The notes beneath the pieces are model-generated. The model did no database searches. It saw only the letters and a program-made list of their open reading frames with translations, and was not told the origin of the DNA. From Pipra filicauda (taxonomy: Eukaryota; Chordata; Aves; Passeriformes; Pipridae), in the NCBI RefSeq assembly GCF_003945595.2, contig NW_024104532.1, positions 1,859,501 to 1,923,500 of the forward strand: a DNA stretch of 64,000 nucleotides. Reading direction: 5' to 3'. Each line of letters starts with the position of its first letter. Position 1 is the stretch's first letter. Shown in pieces: positions 61,671 to 64,000 of the stretch. The translations under genes were made by a program, and so were the position numbers.

Positions 61671-64000
61671 TATATTCCACTGTACAAAGAGTGACTGAAG
61701 ATAGTGAATAGAAAGTAGGCCACTACTATGACTTTCCCTAGTCCATCGAAAAAGAGGTCTATTTTTTTCCACAAAAGAGGTAATATAGTAAAAAAATCCC
61801 TTCCTACATTAAAAACATAACTACAGTGCTTGTTTTTGCATTTTGTTAAATATTCAAAGTACCATGTGATTAGCATGTCATTAATGAATAATTAATTACT
61901 GCTAAAACAGGCTTCAGATTTTTTTGCAACTAAATTATTTAAAGAGCAAATATAACAATGGAATGCAGCTTCCCCCTCTTAAGTCTGTATTTTCATCAGT
62001 GCATTAGTTAGTAGATGAATAGGGGATTATTAAATAAGAGAAAAATTATGTTTTGGAACATGAAAAGATTCCAGTGTCCCTTCCTGTTCCTCTGCCCTCA
62101 TCCCCTCAAAGGAATCCAATGACAAAAAGTGATGTGGTCCTTGTTAGCTTCTGCTAAGCATCTGAGATGTGTTTCAGAACACAAGATTTGTACATTTCCT
62201 GGGGGAGGAGAAAAAAAAAAAAGAAAACCAAACGAACGAAAAACCCAAAAATGTTGAAAACTTGTCCTACAAGAACTTTGCAGCGCTGTACCCTAAGACT
62301 GGGCAAGTGCAGTGTATTTCTGTTGATCGTTGGTCACCAGCTCTAGTGTCACGTACTGTATTATTAAAATCTACCCGACTATACAGCCAAGAGTTAAAGA
62401 GAAAGTAATTTGTTGCCACTTGCAGATATACATCACTAGTAAGACGTTAGTTTATATTTATAAGCTGCACATCTGTGAATCAGTTGGCCTCCCCATCTGT
62501 TAACTGCACCAGTAAACAGTAAGTCTGTGTGCTGCGTATTCCTGCATCCATCACAAATTCTTTCTTTAATTGTATGTTTATGCAACAAACCTCCACTTAA
62601 GTGTATTTGAGAATGTTTTGAACAGTGATAATTAGTTTTTATGACTCAATACTACTCTTCCTAACACTGATTCAACACTATTATTTTAAATAGAGACAGC
62701 ACTTTTCTCTGACAGTGTCAAAGCAGGTTTTCTCCATGAAGCAGAACTGTCCCTACAAAGATACTCCAGGAAAACAAATTTTCTCCCAGTGTTCCCAAGT
62801 TATCATTACAGCATGCAAATGGGATTCTTCAGCTTTTCATAAACTTTTCTTTTAGAAGTTGGTCCCTGAAATACAATACATTGAGAGCTATCAGCCCGCC
62901 ACAAAAAAGTTGTGAAAGAGCTTGGATTGCACTGGTCTGGATAACGGGGCTAGAATTGTAATTTTGGACACACATTCAGCAAGGTACAGTACAATTATTA
63001 TGACACACCTCATGAGTCAAGGACACTACTCACCTGTTTAAACTTAAGATACCCGCTTACATATATTGATTCCAAGTGCTGTTTCATTTCCTAGCATTTA
63101 TGCTTGGGTACTTCACCTAATTTCTGTAAACAAAAAGCTAATGGAGAAAAAAAAAAAAAAGAGCCACAAAGTTATACCTCTTACTGTATCTCAGGAAATA
63201 TTGCATGCAGCTTTTTGCATAATAGGGGATTTTCACAGTGTTTTTCTTGTAATGGCTTTACAGTGAAGTTGTGTACAATATGATGTTCAACTTCATAAAG
63301 CATTTAGTTACAGCATTGAGTTTGTTTGAGGAACTGAAAGCACACTTATCTATGTATCATTGTGCTGATGCAAATGGCAAAATTTTCCACATGATTAAAC
63401 ATCATTTTCTCAGGGTATTCTGTGTCCAACTGCCTGCTACTCAGTAAATGTTTAGATCAATGCATGGTTGATCCCAAGTCTTGCAAGCCTAAAATCCTTC
63501 CATATCTAAATAAACACATAGGTTTACTCAAGGCCAAAAAAAAGGACTCTGGTAGGATCTGGAAAGAATCAACTGGGTTAAAAAAAATTACTAATTTTTA
63601 AAAAACACACATACGCTTGTAATAATATTATGAACAAGGGGTTATGTTTCTGTGTATCTCTTTATTTGTTCCTTACCAGGAAAGGGTCTCACTTAGGGAC
63701 TCTTGGAGCAAAAAACGCCCACCAGTGAATGGTGGAGCTCTGCAGAAAGCACCATTGACTGACAGTAGTGACACCCACTGGCACCGCCAGCCCCAGTAGC
63801 TGCCAGAAGCTCCCCTGTAGTTGGTCTTCTGCCACCAAGCTGCTCACAAGTCCAGCATCTGTTCTTTGCTTAACATGACTGGGAGCCGTATGGACACAGT
63901 CCTCCTCTCTCATTCCTAAGGGCAGATGCCAGCGTGGTCTTATGTCACCTCCAAGAGAAAAAGCCCTGACCTACGCAGTGGCCATCAGACAAACCAGGAT
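61671..64000. other. Noncoding stretch to the window end, no gene seen
   Basis: Frames are at most 79 codons. A12-A14 runs lie at 62211-62222 and 63148-63161. The final 300 bases are somewhat richer in G+C but show no CpG island or exon. No repeat family was recognised. Confidence 0.45.

Overview
The window reads as a gene-poor stretch of a bird nuclear genome. The best lineage evidence is two CR1 retrotransposon ends. One (4363-4857, + strand) keeps a reverse-transcriptase fragment and the typical avian 3' end with the ATTCTATGAT tail. The other (8203-8300, - strand) keeps only the 3' end. A much older amniote-type CR1 (23275-23610, - strand) and several decayed MIR/CORE-SINE-like and palindromic MITE-like fragments fit an ancient archosaur background. 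The sequence is AT-rich, CpG-poor and lightly loaded with repeats.

I found no protein-coding gene, exon, rRNA, tRNA, CRISPR array or other prokaryotic feature. The longest open frames (195 aa at 39856-40443, 164 aa at 47155-47649 on -, 156 aa at 13012-13482) show no domain, low-complexity-free conserved motif or family resemblance I recognise, and are about what chance allows in 64 kb. The only recognisable protein remnant is the CR1 reverse-transcriptase piece. The layout looks like a regulatory gene desert or a very long intron.

Region by region: 1-12 kb is noncoding, with two CR1 ends, one MIR-like copy, a candidate conserved block (6640-6910) and, next to it, three CACGTG E-boxes at exact 8-bp steps. 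From 12 to 27 kb there are a MITE-like element, MIR-like pieces, a two-unit tandem duplication, a strong forward CTCF-like motif at 17101 and the old CR1. A pure A75 tract lies at 27163 and a small palindromic element at 30121. From 31 to 46 kb there are several blocks rich in homeodomain/POU-type motifs. At 47.18-47.67 kb sits the only CpG island, carrying a YY1-like site, an 18/19 reverse CTCF-like motif and a minus-strand G-quadruplex motif. Between 47.7 and 51.4 kb come three blocks dense in TAATTA/ATTAAT-type sites. From 51 to 64 kb there are a second G-quadruplex motif, MIR-like tails, an A88 tract and a block with a perfect PBX/MEIS decamer.

The best candidate for something undescribed is the combination of this isolated CpG island, its CTCF motif in convergent orientation with the one 30 kb away, and the surrounding homeobox-site-rich blocks. 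It would fit an unannotated lncRNA or distal developmental promoter with its enhancers. Conservation, expression and chromatin could not be tested here, so all conserved-element calls are inferences from composition and motifs.
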